A stretch of 37,168 nt of DNA from an uncultured Bacteroidales bacterium (GTDB taxonomy: Bacteria; Bacteroidota; Bacteroidia; Bacteroidales; F082): assembly GCA_946185535.1 (NCBI GenBank), contig CAMHJX010000029.1, forward strand, positions 1 through 37,168, written 5' to 3'. The notes below the pieces were generated by a model. That model was not told the origin of the DNA. It saw only the letters and a list, made by a program, of their open reading frames with translations, and searched no databases. Shown in pieces: positions 15,973 through 24,200 of the stretch (the stretch's first letter is position 1; each line of letters starts with the position of its first letter). The translations under genes and the position numbers were made by a program.

Positions 15973-16683
15973 TCATTCCACAAACAAATCTTCCATCCCA
16001 AACACCCCCGTCTTCCCAACAAGGAACTCTGCTGCGGCAAGAGCCCCCATGGCAAAACCTTGGCGGTTGAAGGCTTCATGGGTGAGCGTGATTTTGTCGG
16101 CAGGCGACTCGGCCATGACACTGTGGATACCGTTCACCTCGCCTTCGCGGGTCACTTTAATATATAAGGTGTGCTCGGCGGGCTCTTCAATGCTCCATTG
16201 GTCGTAGTCGTGGTTGACGGAAAGGATGTCATTGGCCAGTTTCACAGCGGTGCCACTGGGCTTGTCGAGTTTGTGGATGTGGTGGGTCTCCGCCATCGAG
16301 AGTTGGTAACCGTATTTCTTCGCAAACTTCGCCAGCTGCTTGTTGAGCAAGAACATGATGTTCATCCCGATGCTGAAATTGGGTGCGGTGAAGAGGCTTT
16401 GCTTCTCGGCCAAACAACGCGTTTTGATTTCCTCAAAATAGTCTTGCCAGGCCGTTGTGCCGACGACAATCGGAATATTCAAGTCAAAGCAACGGTTGAT
16501 GTTGCCGACCACTTGATCGGGTTGGCTGAAGTCGATGGCCACGTCGGCCTGCTTCAATTCTTCAAGGCGTTCTTCCCATTCCTGGGGGTTGTCGATGGTG
16601 ACGACAATTTCATGCTGACGGGCGAGGGCGGCTTTCTCCACCTCGTGACCCATCTTTCCGTATCCGATAATAGCGATTTTCAT
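15973..16683 (-). CDS. dapB: 4-hydroxy-tetrahydrodipicolinate reductase
   Basis: A 236-aa cytoplasmic enzyme of the diaminopimelate/lysine pathway that reduces hydroxy-tetrahydrodipicolinate with NAD(P)H. The N-terminal Rossmann motif is IGYGKMG (residues 5-11). The substrate domain contains ETHHIHKLDKPSGTA, with the conserved histidine pair, lysine and SGTA. The C-terminus has LTHEAFNRQGFAMGALAAAEFL. It is somewhat shorter than the E. coli enzyme (273 aa), as is usual for Bacteroidota. A -7 box lies 16 nt upstream. In Bacteroides relatives dapB is commonly followed by lepB; here about 3.6 kb of accessory sequence separates them. Confidence 0.95.
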   Translation of the reverse strand: MKIAIIGYGKMGHEVEKAALARQHEIVVTIDNPQEWEERLEELKQADVAIDFSQPDQVVGNINRCFDLNIPIVVGTTAWQDYFEEIKTRCLAEKQSLFTAPNFSIGMNIMFLLNKQLAKFAKKYGYQLSMAETHHIHKLDKPSGTAVKLANDILSVNHDYDQWSIEEPAEHTLYIKVTREGEVNGIHSVMAESPADKITLTHEAFNRQGFAMGALAAAEFLVGKTGVFGMEDLFVE

Positions 16684-16699
16684 AATGTAATATTGGTCA

Positions 16700-16707
16700 C
16701 AAAACTA
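16700..16707 (-). promoter_or_regulatory. -7 promoter box of dapB
   Basis: TAGTTTTG on the minus strand fits TAnnTTTG, 16 nt before the dapB ATG, with the multi-hairpin terminator of the preceding gene just upstream. No clear -33 element was seen. Confidence 0.5.
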
Positions 16708-16737
16708 GCAAAACCTTAAAAACTGTTTTGTGGCATG

Positions 16738-16787
16738 AAAAGCGGCCAACTGGCCCGCTTTTTGGCGGCAACCCAGTTGGGTGCCGC
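16738..16787 (-). terminator. Tandem hairpin terminator after the DUF5683 gene
   Basis: Two stable hairpins lie in a row: GCGGC-a-ACCCA with TGGGT-GCCGC (16765-16787), and AAAAGCGG-CCA with TGG-CCGCTTTT (16738-16762, one bulge). The latter ends in T-runs on both strands. A third weaker one, AACGAC/GTCGTT, lies at 16788-16809. They follow the stop codon of the DUF5683 gene and precede the dapB promoter. Confidence 0.72.
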
Positions 16788-16834
16788 AACGACTTTTCTT
16801 AATGTCGTTTTGCATGTTTTGTGGGTTTTGTGAT

Positions 16835-17479
16835 TTAAAAACTCAATTGAAACGAAAGCCCGACTTGGGCATATTGTGGCATCAGGATTGGCTGCTCAGT
16901 GGGCCGAAGGTATGGATCCACACTGAGGCTGAGGTCATCGCTGATGTCGTAGTTGTAGAGGTGACCGTCGACGCAGGCGTCAAGGATGTTTAACCCATAC
17001 CAAGCAACGGTCAGGATACTGTACAACTCGAAGTTGCGGCGGTAGGATTCCTTGTAGGTCTGCAACTGGTTGTCGGCGTATTTGTTGGCCAATTCGGTCT
17101 CGTGTGCGTTTAGTGTCGTGCCTTCGGGTAGGTCACCAGTCTTGAATTCGTAGGCATGGAGGTAGGATTGGTACTCGTAGAAGTTGCTGTAGGCGAGATA
17201 GCCAATGCCGCCCAATCCGGTATAAACAATAGGCACTTTCCACCATTTACCGTTGTAGATTTGCCCTAGTCCAGGAAGACATGCCGACAGGATAGTGGCT
17301 TTTTGTGGGCTGTGCGGCTTTTTCGCTTTGGCGGTTTTGGCCGACTTGTGTTGTTTCACGATAGTGTCGGCGGTGATGATAGCGTTGCCCACCGTATCGA
17401 ATACGACATTCTGCGCTTCGGCTTTCGCGAAACCGAGCAGCATAGCCATGCCGATTAGGATGAGGAAACGGCGGGGCAT
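16835..17479 (-). CDS. DUF5683 domain membrane protein
   Basis: A 214-aa protein with a signal peptide (MPRRFLILIGMAMLLGFAKA) and a basic linker with KSAKTAKAKKP. The DUF5683 hallmark ATILSACLPGLGQIYNGKWW (about 60-80) follows, then two hydrophobic segments (KVPIVYTGLGGIGYLAYS and LYSILTVAWYGLNILDACVD). The frame extends 27 codons further upstream into parB, but the signal peptide identifies the ATG at 17479, 7 nt after the parB stop. DUF5683 genes commonly follow parAB in Bacteroidota, so an envelope role linked to the segregation operon is possible, but no function is established. Confidence 0.85.
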   Translation of the reverse strand: MPRRFLILIGMAMLLGFAKAEAQNVVFDTVGNAIITADTIVKQHKSAKTAKAKKPHSPQKATILSACLPGLGQIYNGKWWKVPIVYTGLGGIGYLAYSNFYEYQSYLHAYEFKTGDLPEGTTLNAHETELANKYADNQLQTYKESYRRNFELYSILTVAWYGLNILDACVDGHLYNYDISDDLSLSVDPYLRPTEQPILMPQYAQVGLSFQLSF

Positions 17480-17486
17480 GGGTGGA

Positions 17487-18377
17487 TTATTTGTTGCCAA
17501 ACAGTTCCATGATGCGGTCAAACTCGGCTTCGTCCTTGAAGTCAATGACCACGCTGCCATGACCTTTGATGTCGCGTTTCACCTTCACTTTGGTGTTGAG
17601 GGTTTGCGACAGCTTCTTGATTTTGCTCTTGAAATGCTCGGGGATGAAATTGGTCTGCTTTCTTTCCTTAGCCTCTGGATTCTTGGCTTTTTCAGCCAAT
17701 TCTTCGGTCTGGCGCACATTCATCTCGTCCATGATGATTTGTTGGAGCAGTTTCAGTTGCTCTTCCTTATCGTTGATGTTGATGAGGGCGCGTGCGTGAC
17801 CCATGCTGATGTGACCGTCGCGAATGGCAAGCTGTATTTCTGCGGGCAACTTCAATAGTCTCAAGAAGTTGGCTACGGCACTACGGCTCTTGCCCACCTT
17901 CTCGCTCACTTCTTCTTGGGTGAGGTTGCACTCATCAATGAGTCGTTGGTAGGAGATGGCCACTTCGATGGCGTTGAGGTTCTCGCGGTGGATGTTTTCG
18001 ATCAAGGCGAGTTCAAGCATCTGCTCGTCGTTGGCCACGCGAATGAAGGCGGGAATCTTGGCAAGTCCGGCCATCTTGGAGGCTCTCAGACGGCGTTCAC
18101 CCGAGATGAGTTGGTATTTATTATAGCCAAGCTTTCTGACCGTAACTGGTTGGATGACACCTTGTTCCTTGATGGATTGCGCCAGTTCGCGCAAAGCGGT
18201 TTCGTCGAATTCGGTGCGGGGCTGGAATGGGTTGGTCTCGATTTGGTCGATGTCGATTTCAGCGATGGCACCAGCCACGAAATCGCCGCTGATGTCTTTG
18301 CTGGTGATGTCGGTTTCGGGACTTTGAAGTATGCTGTCGAGGCCGCGACCCAATGATTTTCTGTTTTTGTCAGGCAT
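17487..18377 (-). CDS. parB: Chromosome-partitioning protein ParB
   Basis: A 296-aa ParB/Spo0J protein that binds parS sites, hydrolyses CTP and slides on DNA to organise the origin region. The N-terminus GRGLDSIL is the ParA-interacting box. The CTPase motifs GERRLRA (near 99-105) and LIENIHRENL follow. The central helix-turn-helix is around LTQEEVSEKVGKSRSAVANF. A C-terminal dimerisation domain ends with a variable linker and the segment GHGSVVIDFKDEAEFDRIM. It lies 6 nt after parA and 7 nt before the DUF5683 gene, so these form one operon. No parS-like palindrome (TGTTnCACGTGnAACA type) was seen in this window. Confidence 0.95.
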   Translation of the reverse strand: MPDKNRKSLGRGLDSILQSPETDITSKDISGDFVAGAIAEIDIDQIETNPFQPRTEFDETALRELAQSIKEQGVIQPVTVRKLGYNKYQLISGERRLRASKMAGLAKIPAFIRVANDEQMLELALIENIHRENLNAIEVAISYQRLIDECNLTQEEVSEKVGKSRSAVANFLRLLKLPAEIQLAIRDGHISMGHARALININDKEEQLKLLQQIIMDEMNVRQTEELAEKAKNPEAKERKQTNFIPEHFKSKIKKLSQTLNTKVKVKRDIKGHGSVVIDFKDEAEFDRIMELFGNK

Positions 18378-18383
18378 GGCGTG

Positions 18384-19163
18384 TTAATCTTTGTTGGTTA
18401 GGTTGTTCTTTTCGAGGATTTCGCGTGCTAAGTTGAGGTAGTTGATGGCTCCCGTGCTGTTGGCGTCGTACATGACGATGGTCTTACCGAAGCTGGGTGC
18501 CTCGCTCAGGCGGGTATTGCGGTTGATGATGGTATTGAACACCATGTCTTGGAAGTGCATCTTGACTTCTTCAACCACTTGTTTCGAAAGGCGAAGTCGA
18601 GTGTCGAACATGGTGAGCAGGATACCTTCGATCTCAAGGTCAGGATTGAGACGGGTCTGCACAATCTTGATGGTGTTGAGCAGCTTGCCCAAACCTTCGA
18701 GGGCAAAATATTCGCATTGCACGGGGATGATGACCGAGTCGGAAGCGGTGAGTGAGTTGACCGTGACCAAACCCAACGAGGGCGAACAGTCGATGATGAT
18801 GAAATCATACTCCTTTTTGATGGGAGCGAGCAGCTTTTTCATCATCAGTTCGCGCTCAGGCAGGTTGATCATCTCGATTTCGGCTCCAACGAGGTCGATA
18901 TGGGCTGGTAATAGGAAAAGGTTGGGTGTCTCGGTTTCGGTGATGACGGTTTTCGGATCCACCTGGTCGATGATGCATTCGTAGATGCTCGTCTCCACAC
19001 TCCTCGGGTCGATGCCCACGCCTGAAGTCGCATTGGCCTGTGGGTCGGCATCGATAAGGAGGGTCTTATATTCGAGAACGGCCAAACTGGCCGCGAGGTT
19101 AATGGCGGAAGTGGTTTTGCCCACGCCACCTTTCTGATTTGCAATCGCTATTGTCTTTCCCAT
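18384..19163 (-). CDS. parA: Chromosome-partitioning ATPase ParA/Soj
   Basis: A 259-aa deviant-Walker ATPase that drives ParB-parS complexes apart on the nucleoid. The N-terminus GKTIAIANQKGGVGKTT is the deviant Walker A motif with the signature lysine. LLIDADPQANAT is motif A', and IIIDCSPSLG is Walker B. I chose the ATG at 19163 rather than the TTG at 19172, because MGKTIAIANQ is the standard ParA start. The -7 box is about 20 nt upstream, so the leader is very short. Confidence 0.95.
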   Translation of the reverse strand: MGKTIAIANQKGGVGKTTSAINLAASLAVLEYKTLLIDADPQANATSGVGIDPRSVETSIYECIIDQVDPKTVITETETPNLFLLPAHIDLVGAEIEMINLPERELMMKKLLAPIKKEYDFIIIDCSPSLGLVTVNSLTASDSVIIPVQCEYFALEGLGKLLNTIKIVQTRLNPDLEIEGILLTMFDTRLRLSKQVVEEVKMHFQDMVFNTIINRNTRLSEAPSFGKTIVMYDANSTGAINYLNLAREILEKNNLTNKD

Positions 19164-19183
19164 ATCTATCAAAAATTTCGCTA

Positions 19184-19191
19184 CAAAAGTA
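19184..19191 (-). promoter_or_regulatory. -7 promoter box of the parAB operon
   Basis: TACTTTTG on the minus strand fits TAnnTTTG and lies 20 nt before the parA ATG, implying a leader of about 15 nt. An inverted repeat of TTATCAACA lies about 40 nt upstream. Confidence 0.6.
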
Positions 19192-19230
19192 CGAGTTTTG
19201 GAGGGAATTATTGCCGCGTCGAAACGAAAG

Positions 19231-19259
19231 TTATCAACAGCTCATCGTTTTGTTGATAA
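19231..19259. promoter_or_regulatory. Inverted TTATCAACA pair upstream of parA
   Basis: TTATCAACA (19231-19239) and its complement TGTTGATAA (19251-19259) are separated by 11 nt, upstream of the parA promoter. Each differs from the DnaA-box consensus TTATCCACA at one position. It may be an operator or weak DnaA site. Only one pair is present. Confidence 0.4.
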
Positions 19260-19285
19260 GTTTTTGTTCGGCAAAAATTGGGCAA

Positions 19286-19314
19286 CAAAAAAGGCCGCAA
19301 AAACTTGCGACCTT
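19286..19314 (-). terminator. Intrinsic terminator after the PUR-domain gene
   Basis: On the minus strand a 10-bp stem (AAGGTCGCAA with TTGCGGCCTT, one G-T pair) with loop GTTT is followed by TTTT and G. It begins about 25 nt after the stop codon at 19339. Confidence 0.85.
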
Positions 19315-19338
19315 CGTGTTTTTTTTGTTGTTTGAAGC

Positions 19339-19716
19339 TTATTTGTCCAAGCTGTCGAACCATTTGTCGATGGCATTGTCAATCTCGGTGTGGCTTTCGC
19401 CTTCCGGGTGGTCAAAATGGCGAGGTTCGGGTTGGTCATAATAGTCGGCAGGATATTCGCCGGTTTCGATGTATTTGATGGCATCGTTGAGACCTTTGGA
19501 AACCTTCTCAAAGTCTTCCTTATAGAGGAAAATCTTGTGCTTCTCGTAGAAGAAGCGGTTCAGACCTTCGTCGAAACGGCGCTTGCTTTCGGTTATGGTG
19601 ATGTACTTTTCGTCATTCTTGGTTGACTTCACATCGAAAAAGTAGGTTCTCTTTCCTGCTTTCACTGCCTTTGAGAACAGCTCTTCTCTTTCTTTCATTT
19701 CATTTTCTTCCATCAT
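19339..19716 (-). CDS. PUR-family DNA/RNA-binding protein (DUF3276)
   Basis: A 125-aa protein with the PUR-alpha-like repeat typical of Bacteroidota DUF3276. A basic, helical start (MKEREELFSKAVKAGKRTYF) leads to a beta-sheet segment (FFDVKSTKNDEKYITITESK), then KHKIFLYKEDFEKVSKGLND and an acidic tail. PUR repeats bind single-stranded purine-rich nucleic acid; the cellular targets here are unknown. The track frame opens at a TTG inside the -7 box at 19770-19778, so I use the first ATG downstream (19716; 19713 is equally possible). It has its own promoter and terminator and is monocistronic. Confidence 0.85.
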   Translation of the reverse strand: MMEENEMKEREELFSKAVKAGKRTYFFDVKSTKNDEKYITITESKRRFDEGLNRFFYEKHKIFLYKEDFEKVSKGLNDAIKYIETGEYPADYYDQPEPRHFDHPEGESHTEIDNAIDKWFDSLDK

Positions 19717-19769
19717 GTCTTTCAATAATTTGATACTTTCTAATAGTTCTTTTTTGTCTGAAAAGTGGG

Positions 19770-19778
19770 GCAAAAGTA
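19770..19778 (-). promoter_or_regulatory. -7 promoter box of the PUR-family gene
   Basis: TACTTTTGC on the minus strand is a perfect -7 box, 53 nt before the chosen ATG. With the plus-strand box at 19812 it forms a divergent promoter pair. Confidence 0.65.
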
Positions 19779-19811
19779 GGAAAAAAATGAATATCGGAGC
19801 GTTTTATATGC

Positions 19812-19820
19812 TATTTTTGC
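19812..19820 (+). promoter_or_regulatory. -7 promoter box of the exonuclease gene
   Basis: TATTTTTGC lies 19 nt before the ATG at 19840, so the transcript would have a leader of only about 12-15 nt. The -33 element is unclear. Confidence 0.65.
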
Positions 19821-19839
19821 ACTCAAAATCACTAATTCT

Positions 19840-20658
19840 ATGGAACTGAATTTGAAACGACCCATAGCCTTTTTCGACTTGGAGACGACAGGACTGAACA
19901 CTTCGCACGATCGTATCGTGGAGATGAGTGTGCTTAAAATCAATGTGAACGGTGAAGAGGAACAACGCGTTTGGTTGCTCAATCCTGAGATGCCCATTTC
20001 TGCGGAATCCACTTCGGTGCATGGCTATACCGATGAGATGGTGGCCGACAAGCCCACTTTCCGCGAAAAGGCCAAGGAAATCGCCTTGTTCATCGGCAAC
20101 GCCGATCTGGCTGGTTATAACATCTTGAAATTCGACCTGCCGATGCTGGTGGAGGAGTTTCTCCGTGTAGATTACGACTTCGACTTGAAGGACAGAGGCT
20201 TCATCGATGTGATGAACATCTATATGAAGATGGAGCCGCGAACGCTGAAGAGTGCTTACCGTTATTTCTGTCATGCCGAGTTGGAAGGTGCGCATGGTGC
20301 CATGGCCGATACCAAGGCCACATACGATGTGCTTCGCGCTATGCTTGACAAATATCAAGGTGTTGATTTCGAAGATGGTAAAGGGAACAAGTCGCAGGGC
20401 CCGACCAACGACATGAAGCAGCTTTCCGAGTTTTCGGCACATCACAAGAATGCTGACCTTTCGGGACAAATCATCTTTGATGAGGAAGGCAAGGAAGTCT
20501 TTATGTTCGGCAAGCACAAAGGCAAGAGGGTGGAGGATGTGTTTCGCATGGAGCCGCCTTATTACGACTGGATCATGAAAAACGACTTCCCGCGCTATAC
20601 GAAGAAGGTGGTAACGGCCATCAAATTACGCATGGGAGGAAAAACCATTAAACATTAA
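19840..20658 (+). CDS. DnaQ-like 3'-5' exonuclease (DEDDh)
   Basis: A 272-aa exonuclease of the DEDDh superfamily, expected to remove nucleotides from 3' ends using two metal ions. Exo I is FFDLETTGLN (Asp14, Glu16). Exo II is around AGYNILKFDLPML. Exo III is HGAMADTKATYDVL, with the catalytic His and Asp. The C-terminal 50 residues (MFGKHKGKRVEDVFRMEPPY then YDWIMKND) form the small exonuclease-X-type C-terminal domain. It is therefore a stand-alone processing or repair exonuclease, not a polymerase proofreading subunit. The next gene starts 4 nt after its stop, so co-transcription is likely. Confidence 0.9.
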   Translation: MELNLKRPIAFFDLETTGLNTSHDRIVEMSVLKINVNGEEEQRVWLLNPEMPISAESTSVHGYTDEMVADKPTFREKAKEIALFIGNADLAGYNILKFDLPMLVEEFLRVDYDFDLKDRGFIDVMNIYMKMEPRTLKSAYRYFCHAELEGAHGAMADTKATYDVLRAMLDKYQGVDFEDGKGNKSQGPTNDMKQLSEFSAHHKNADLSGQIIFDEEGKEVFMFGKHKGKRVEDVFRMEPPYYDWIMKNDFPRYTKKVVTAIKLRMGGKTIKH

Positions 20659-20662
20659 AGCG

Positions 20663-21274
20663 ATGAAAATCATCTGTATAGGACGCAATTATTTGGCACA
20701 TGTCAAGGAGTTGGACAACGCATTGCCTACCGAGCCTATGTTTTTCATGAAGCCCGAAACGGCTTTGTTGCCTGCGGGTGAACCGTTTCCATATCCTGAT
20801 TTCAGCAAGGAAATTCATTATGAAACGGAGCTGGTGTTGCGCATCTGTAAATCCGGAAAAGCGATTGATGAGAAAGTGGCCACTGAATATTATGATGCCA
20901 TCACTGTAGGTATCGATTTCACTGCCCGTGACTTGCAAAGCCAATGCAAGGCAAAAGGCCATCCATGGGAAATTGCCAAGGCGTTTGATTACTCAGCTCC
21001 GATAGGAAAATTTAAAAAAATCAGAGAATTGGATTGTCCTAATGATATTAACTTCGGCATGAAACTCAATGGAGAATGGGTGCAGCAAGGGCACAGTCGC
21101 GACATGATTTTTAGTTTTGACAAAATCATTGCCCATGTTTCGCGTTTCGTAACACTGAACGAGGGCGATATTATTTTCACGGGTACACCACAGGGTGTGG
21201 GCGAGGTGCATGTCGGGGACAAGTTGGAGCTGTTTTTGGAAAACGAATTTGTTTTTGGATTTAAAGTTAAATAA
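20663..21274 (+). CDS. Fumarylacetoacetate hydrolase family protein
   Basis: A 203-aa protein of the FAH superfamily, which cleaves or decarboxylates beta-keto acids with a divalent metal. The core motifs are present: FFMKPETALL, HYETELVLRI (metal-binding glutamates), GIDFTARDLQ (metal aspartate), GHPWEIAKAFDYSAPIG and the closing DIIFTGTPQGVGEV. It is short (single-domain), like the YcgM/oxaloacetate-tautomerase group, so the most likely activities are acylpyruvase, oxaloacetate decarboxylase or tautomerase. No aromatic-degradation genes are nearby. Confidence 0.9.
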   Translation: MKIICIGRNYLAHVKELDNALPTEPMFFMKPETALLPAGEPFPYPDFSKEIHYETELVLRICKSGKAIDEKVATEYYDAITVGIDFTARDLQSQCKAKGHPWEIAKAFDYSAPIGKFKKIRELDCPNDINFGMKLNGEWVQQGHSRDMIFSFDKIIAHVSRFVTLNEGDIIFTGTPQGVGEVHVGDKLELFLENEFVFGFKVK

Positions 21275-21298
21275 ATAATAATCAATAAAATAAACTTT

Positions 21299-24200
21299 AT
21301 GAAAAAACTATTCCTAATCATTCTATTGGCGGTAGGCTTGAGCCTCTCTGCCCAGCCGCTGTGGCTGCGCCACAATGTGATTTCGCCTCAAGGCGACAAG
21401 ATTGCCTTTTGCTACAAAGGTGATGTGTATGTTGTGAATGCTACTGGCGGTAAAGCTTTACAAATCACGACAAATGCCGCTTTCGATACCGACCCGGTTT
21501 GGTCGCCCGACGGCAAACAGATTGCCTTCGCCACCGACCGCAATGGCAATTTCGATGTCTATCTTGTTGCTGCAGAGGGTGGTATAGCCCAACGCATCAC
21601 AACCAATTCGGCTTCGGAAATTCCTTTAGCCTACTCACCTGATGGCAAGGAGATTTATTTCTCTGCCCAAATCCAGAAAGCAGCAGAGAACATACAATTT
21701 GCCTCGGGTTGGATTACCGAGTTATATAAGGTGAGCACCGAAGGCGGTCGCCCCGAACAGGTCGTAGCCGTGCCCGTAAGCAGCATGTCGTTCGACAAGG
21801 ACGGCAAGTCGTTCCTCTATTACGACCGCAAAGGCAGCGAGAACATATGGCGCAAGCATCATGTGTCTTCTGTGGCCCGCGATGTGGTGTACTACAATGC
21901 CAAGAAAAAGACCCATACGATTCTTACCACAAATGTCGGCGAAGACCGCGACCCGCGCTATTTGCCTGGCTTTAAGGATGTCGTGTTCCTAAGTGAACGC
22001 AACAATGGAAGCTTCAATGTCTATAAGGCACCCGCCAACAACCTCGAGCAGGTGGAGGCAGTGACCCACTTCAAGACCCATCCTGTCCGTTTTCTAAGTG
22101 TGGCCAACGATGGTCTGTTGTGCTACGGCTACTTGGGTGAGATCTATATCCAACGCATTGGTAGTGAGCCACAAAAGGTGAATATCGAAATTGTGAATGA
22201 CCAGGCGTTGGAGCAATTGGTCAAACAGGATTTCAAAGGCATCGGTGACTTTGATCTGAGTCAGGATGGCAAACTGATTGCCTTCATCTCGCGTGGTGAG
22301 CTCTTCGTGACGGGTGTCGACGAATACGCCACCACCAAGCAAATCACGCATACGGCCCAGGCTGAGCGCAACCCTTCGTTCTCGAAAGACGGTCGCTCCA
22401 TCGTCTATGCCTCTGAGCGTGATGGCTACTGGAACCTCTACCAAGCCAAAATTGAACGCAAGGAAGACTTTAACTTCGCCTATGCTACCTTGATTGAAGA
22501 AAAGCCACTGTTCGACAACGATGGCATCGAACGCATTGCTCCGTGCTATTCTCCTGATGGCAAGGAGATTGCCTTCATCGAGAACCGCAATGTCTTGAAG
22601 GTCTATAATGTGGCTTCAAAACAGGTGCGTCAAATTACCGATGGTTGCCAGCATTACGAAACAGATGACTACGGCTTCTCTTACGAGTGGTCGCCCGATG
22701 GACAATGGTTTGTCCTGACCTTGATCTCTCACATGCGCGACCCTTATTCCGATATTGGCATCGTGAAGGCTGATGGCTCGAAGACCATCTACAACATTAC
22801 CGAAAGCGCTTATATCGACAGCAGTCCTCATTGGGCAATGGAAGGTAATGCAATTATTTATCGTTCAAATCGTTACGGTATGCGCTCCCATGCCTCGTGG
22901 GGTAGCCAAAACGATGCTTTTATCGCTTTCATGAATCAGGATGCTTATGACAAATTCCGCCTCAGCAAAGAGGAATACGCCTTGCTGAAGGAGACGGAAA
23001 AAGGCAAAAAGGACGACAAGAAAGATGATTCGAAGAAGGAGGAAAAGAGCGACAAGAAAAAGGACAAGAAAGACGATAAAAAAGACGATAAGAAGGATGA
23101 AAAGCCCAAGGAAGCCAAGAAAATTGAGGTGGACTTGGAGCATTTGCAAGATCGTGTGATGCGTTTGACGCCGATGTCTTCAAACTTGAGCGGCATTGCT
23201 CTTACCAACGATGGCGAGAAGTTCTATTTCATGACTTCCTTCGAGAAGGGCTATGACCTTTGGGAAATGGATGTTCGTGAAAAGTCGATGAAGATTACGA
23301 AAAAGCTGGGGCAGGGTGGCGCGCAGCTGAGGATGCAGGGCGATAACCTCTTTGTGCTCTCAGGAAACAACTTGCAGAAATTCGACAAGAGCGGCAAATC
23401 CTCTTCGATTAAATACGACGCTACCATGGAACTCAATCTTGCCGAAGAGCGCGAATACATGTTCAACCATGTCTTCCTGCAAATTGAGAAGCGCTTCTTC
23501 ATGAAGGATCATCACGGAGTGGATTTGGCACTGATGAAAGAGGCCTACCAGCCTTTCCTGGCGCATATCAACAACAATTACGACTTCTCAGAGATGTTGA
23601 GCGAAATCCTCGGCGAGCTGAATGTGTCCCACACGGGTTCGGGTTACCGGCCTGGAAGCAAAGGCGATGCCACAGCTGAGTTCGGCGTGCTGCTCGACCT
23701 CGATTACAAAGGTGATGGTCTCAAGATCGCTGAGGTGGTGGAAGGCGGTCCTTTCGACAAGAAAAGCTCAAAGGTAAAAGCGGGAACCGTGATTGAAAAG
23801 ATTGATGGCGTGGAGATCAAGAAGGGCATGGACTACTATCCGCTCCTCAACAATAAACGAGGCAAGACAGTATTGGTGACCCTTTCTGATGGCGGCAAGA
23901 CCTGGGACGAGACGGTGAAGCCCATCAGCCATGGTGCAATGAATGATTTGCTCTACAACCGTTGGGTGAAGCATAACGAGGAGACGGTGAAGAAACTCTC
24001 CAAGGGTCGTTTGGGTTATGTCCACATCAAGAGCATGGGCGATGCCAGCTACCGCGATGTGTATTCACAAATCCTCGGCAAATATAACCTCTGTGATGGC
24101 ATCGTCATCGACACGCGTTTCAACGGCGGTGGGCGTCTGCACGAGGATATCGAAATCCTTTTCAGCGGTGAGAAATACCTTGAGCAGGTCATCAACGACA

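Noticed and set aside
17487-19259. parS site or replication origin near parAB
   Set aside because: No TGTTnCACGTGnAACA-like palindrome and no cluster of DnaA boxes was found; one imperfect inverted pair is not enough.
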